Notes under the pieces: model-generated
Seen by the model: the letters and a program-made list of their open reading frames with translations, nothing else
The model's database searches: none
Told to the model about the DNA's origin: nothing
NCBI GenBank assembly: GCA_904501975.1
Contig: CAJGCZ010000082.1
Location: 1-5,623 of the forward strand
Direction of reading: 5' to 3'
DNA from: an uncultured Akkermansia sp.
GTDB taxonomy: Bacteria; Verrucomicrobiota; Verrucomicrobiia; Verrucomicrobiales; Akkermansiaceae
DNA: 5,623 nt
Position numbers and translations under genes: made by a program
In this document: positions 5,159 to 5,623 of the stretch, piece after piece
Position numbering within the stretch: position 1 is the stretch's first letter
How the letters are laid out: every line of letters starts with the position of its first letter

Positions 5159-5623
5159 ATGAATCGCCGACTCAAAATCACGAGCTATGTAGTATGCCTT
5201 TTGGCAGTTTTTTTGGTGGAGGGATGCATATCGCTCTACACTGGGCGCTGGACCTCGGTGAATATGGGAGCAGCTTTGAATAATGCAGGCATGACCCGCC
5301 CCTGCAAGCAGAGAGTCAAGACAGATGATGGAAAATGGTTATACTACACACGAGTGTGGAAAAAAGATGATAGCTACATTGTAGAGGTGCCGATAGCCTT
5401 CGTGCCTTTTAACCCGCCTATCATTGAACACAGCGCAGGACATAGGGGTGGTAAAAAATCACTGGAAAATCGCTACTGGGAACCAACTGATGAAGAAATT
5501 GCACAATACCCTGCGGAGCTCTATTATGCCGTTTTGTCACAGAATCAATTTCGAAGGCTGTGTATAATGAGCAAGAAAGACATATTCAGTGATCCTTTTC
5601 CCCAAGTAAAACTCCTCCCTGCC
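5159..5623 (+). CDS. Hypothetical lipoprotein, N-terminal 155 aa (3' end outside window)
   Basis: An uninterrupted frame of 155 codons runs from ATG 5159 to the right edge. The start MNRRLKITSY is basic, followed by a hydrophobic core (VVCLLAVFLV) and a lipobox V20-E21-G22-C23. Glu at -2 is unusual, but Gly at -1 and the position of the Cys fit signal peptidase II. The mature part is charged and aromatic (GKWLYYTRVWKKDDSYIVEV, then a Pro-rich FVPFNPPII), with cysteines at 49 and 135. The frame is also open upstream to ATG 5039, but those 40 extra residues are Arg/Lys/Cys-rich and would bury the signal peptide, so I prefer 5159. I recognise no family. It probably lies in the cell envelope, like its neighbours. 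Confidence 0.78.
   Translation, partial: MNRRLKITSYVVCLLAVFLVEGCISLYTGRWTSVNMGAALNNAGMTRPCKQRVKTDDGKWLYYTRVWKKDDSYIVEVPIAFVPFNPPIIEHSAGHRGGKKSLENRYWEPTDEEIAQYPAELYYAVLSQNQFRRLCIMSKKDIFSDPFPQVKLLPA

Overview
The window carries seven or eight genes, all on the + strand. Most encode small secreted, lipid-anchored or membrane proteins that I cannot place in a named family. I see no RNA gene, transposase, CRISPR array, or recognisable metabolic or information-processing gene. The cell is bacterial: there are Sec signal peptides, two lipoboxes and sigma70-like promoter boxes. The taxon cannot be read with confidence. Moderate G+C, few Shine-Dalgarno sites and many short unknown exported proteins would suit a Verrucomicrobiota/PVC-type or similar bacterium, but this is a weak guess.

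Layout. Positions 3-767 hold the C-terminal 254 residues of a gene that enters from the left edge, partly charged helical and of unknown function. A tight group follows: a secreted 192-aa protein (814-1392), a secreted protein of about 154 aa (1437-1901) and a three-helix membrane protein (1904-2305), with gaps of 46, 38 or 44, and 2 bases. The two secreted proteins begin with almost the same signal peptide at DNA level (37 of 42 bases, ending at the predicted cleavage site), but their mature parts show no likeness. A strong sigma70-type promoter (TTGACC, 17 bases, TATAAT) then precedes a 253-aa lipoprotein (2383-3144).

Positions 3145-3612 are mainly non-coding. They hold a nested inverted-repeat element (3358-3514). 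Its core is two 18-base palindromic hairpins in inverted orientation, bracketed by CGGAGC/GCTCCG, with matched compensatory changes between the hairpins; this is the architecture of a REP doublet (REPIN). A promoter candidate lies just before the next gene.

Positions 3613-4707 encode a 364-aa protein with a soluble N-terminal domain and about eight membrane helices. A 98-aa single-helix membrane protein (4741-5037) follows after 33 bases, then a second lipoprotein (5159 to the right edge) with its own promoter candidate.

How the genes act together cannot be read from sequence alone. Shared orientation, tight spacing and envelope targeting suggest one or more operons for cell-envelope or extracellular functions.
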